From NCBI GenBank assembly GCA_900551445.1, contig URWA01000021.1, positions 1-57,581 on the forward strand: DNA of 57,581 nt, in the 5' to 3' direction. Positions 56,710 to 57,581 of the stretch are shown here, in pieces; the first letter of the stretch is position 1, and each line of letters starts with the position of its first letter. Origin of the DNA: an uncultured Bacteroides sp. GTDB lineage: Bacteria > Bacteroidota > Bacteroidia > Bacteroidales > Bacteroidaceae. Position numbers and translations under genes: made by a program. The notes beneath the pieces are model-generated. The model worked only from the letters and a program-made list of their open reading frames with translations, had not been told where the DNA came from and searched no databases.

Positions 56710-57581
56710 TTACTGTTCAGGCGGAAAATTACTTTCCAGGTATTCGTTCAGGTCCTTGCATCCGGCATATAGCTCGGAACAGTCGTCAATCCTGTCACCG
56801 TAGCGTTTCCGGAGGACGGCCAGCGTCCTTCTTCCGGCATCATCATTGTCCAGATAGCACCGGATCTTCCCGTAATTGTCCAGATAAGGAAACGAGCGTT
56901 CAAGCAGGGCCACCGAATTGAGGACCAGATAATCCTCACCGCGGCTGATGCCGAGTACCTTCCATGAAAGAAAGTCGATAAAACCCTCAAAAAGGTTACA
57001 GGTAAGCGAGCCGTTACGGATGAGGGAAATGTCCTTGGGCGGCAGACACCATTTCATGAACCTGGTCCGAAGCTCATAGCCTCCGCCCATATTCCTGAAA
57101 CCGACGGCAAAATACCTCTTGCCGTACAGACGGAACCGTACTTCCTCGCACTCCGCACGGGCGATTTCCGCAGGTATGCCGCGCCCCTTCAGATAGCCGA
57201 GCAGTGCATTACACCGCAAGGGACCGCAAACCACCTCCTCGAAGCGGGAAGGCTCCTTGCGCTTTTCTGTCCTGACACTTTCCTTTTCTCTTTTCTGTCC
57301 GACATATTCAGGTATAGTTCCTCCATATACTCCGGCGATGAACCTCGCCTGCGCCATGAAGCCGTCACTTCCTGAAAGCTCCCCCGCAAGGGTGAAGATG
57401 TCACCTCCATGTCCGGTGCCGAAGTCATGCCATACACCCTTACGGGTGTTCACATGGAACGAAGGTGTCCTTTCCTCACGGTACGGGGAGAGATACCAGC
57501 ATTCGTCGCCGTGCCTTCTGACCGGCGAGGATGTGTCAAAATGATGCATCCTCTTTTTCGTTATATAATCATCGTTTTGCC
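56710..57581 (-). CDS. traP: TraP-like primase with Toprim domain, 5' end cut by the window
   Basis: The reading frame is open through the window edge at 57581, so the ATG at 57549 may be internal. N-terminal half: PVRRHGDECWYLSPYREERTPSFHV and VWHDFGTGHGGDIFTL, the CHC2-like fold of ICE primases, but with its zinc ligands mostly lost. C-terminal half: Toprim domain with FEGFIDFLSW and YLDNDDAGRRTL. Bacteroides TraP proteins are thought to prime complementary-strand synthesis in the recipient. It is followed by traQ and lysozyme, the usual end of the transfer operon. Confidence 0.85.
   Translation of the reverse strand, partial: QNDDYITKKRMHHFDTSSPVRRHGDECWYLSPYREERTPSFHVNTRKGVWHDFGTGHGGDIFTLAGELSGSDGFMAQARFIAGVYGGTIPEYVGQKREKESVRTEKRKEPSRFEEVVCGPLRCNALLGYLKGRGIPAEIARAECEEVRFRLYGKRYFAVGFRNMGGGYELRTRFMKWCLPPKDISLIRNGSLTCNLFEGFIDFLSWKVLGISRGEDYLVLNSVALLERSFPYLDNYGKIRCYLDNDDAGRRTLAVLRKRYGDRIDDCSELYAGCKDLNEYLESNFPPEQ

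Noticed and set aside
57257..57544. Plus-strand frame opposite the primase gene
   Set aside because: It lies wholly within the TraP-like coding frame, which has Toprim and primase motifs.

Overview
The window is Bacteroidales DNA, most like Bacteroides or Phocaeicola. Many genes carry the -7 promoter box TAnnTTTG instead of a sigma-70 -10 box, Shine-Dalgarno sites are weak, and families typical of the group are present (fimbrillin lipoproteins, DUF4136, DUF4251, OprB-like porin, Bacteroides conjugative-transposon genes).

Positions 1 to about 36.76 kb are chromosome. They hold three tRNA genes (Glu partial, Ala, Ser); a three-gene envelope operon; a redox operon (CoA-disulfide-reductase-like fusion, MarR regulator, QueH); a two-component system followed by an MgtA-type Mg2+ ATPase and a porin; a GH20 hexosaminidase; mutS2; serine deaminase; ogt; a HAD phosphatase; rplU-rpmA; a membrane/cytidylate-kinase fusion; an AraC regulator beside an SDR and two flavodoxin-like genes; a pair of fimbrillin-type lipoproteins, one carrying an IdeS/Mac-like cysteine protease domain; slyD; a BadF-type kinase; a SIMPL protein; rpsA; a ThrE exporter; and a NOSP-family protein. 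Two intergenic sites each hold six palindromes AAACGYNNNNRCGTTT spaced exactly 22 bp apart.

From somewhere between 36.76 and 37.08 kb to the end, the window is the distal part of a CTnDOT-like integrative conjugative element (ICE). The end of the transfer operon lies on the minus strand at the right edge (TraP-type primase, cut by the window edge, then TraQ/DUF3872, then a lysozyme). To its left is a plus-strand run of mostly unnamed ICE cargo genes (DUF4121, DUF4942, a 1000-residue methyltransferase-helicase, DUF4313, a J-domain protein, DUF4120, DUF3871, DUF1848). Three copies of a long, highly structured element of about 180 bp lie just before three of these genes, with paired arms that differ in sequence but keep pairing.

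The ICE gene for the DUF3871 protein is split by a 3.55-kb AT-rich element of three consecutive tyrosine recombinase genes between 35-bp inverted repeats. This has the layout of a RIT (recombinase-in-trio) element. The insertion point can be read to the base, because the missing C-terminus of the host gene resumes in frame on the other side.

The points most worth following up are the 22-bp palindrome arrays, the three-copy structured element, the RIT insertion with its 38-bp palindrome, the fimbrillin-IdeS fusion, and the four 11-bp-spaced direct repeats in front of the Mg2+ ATPase gene.
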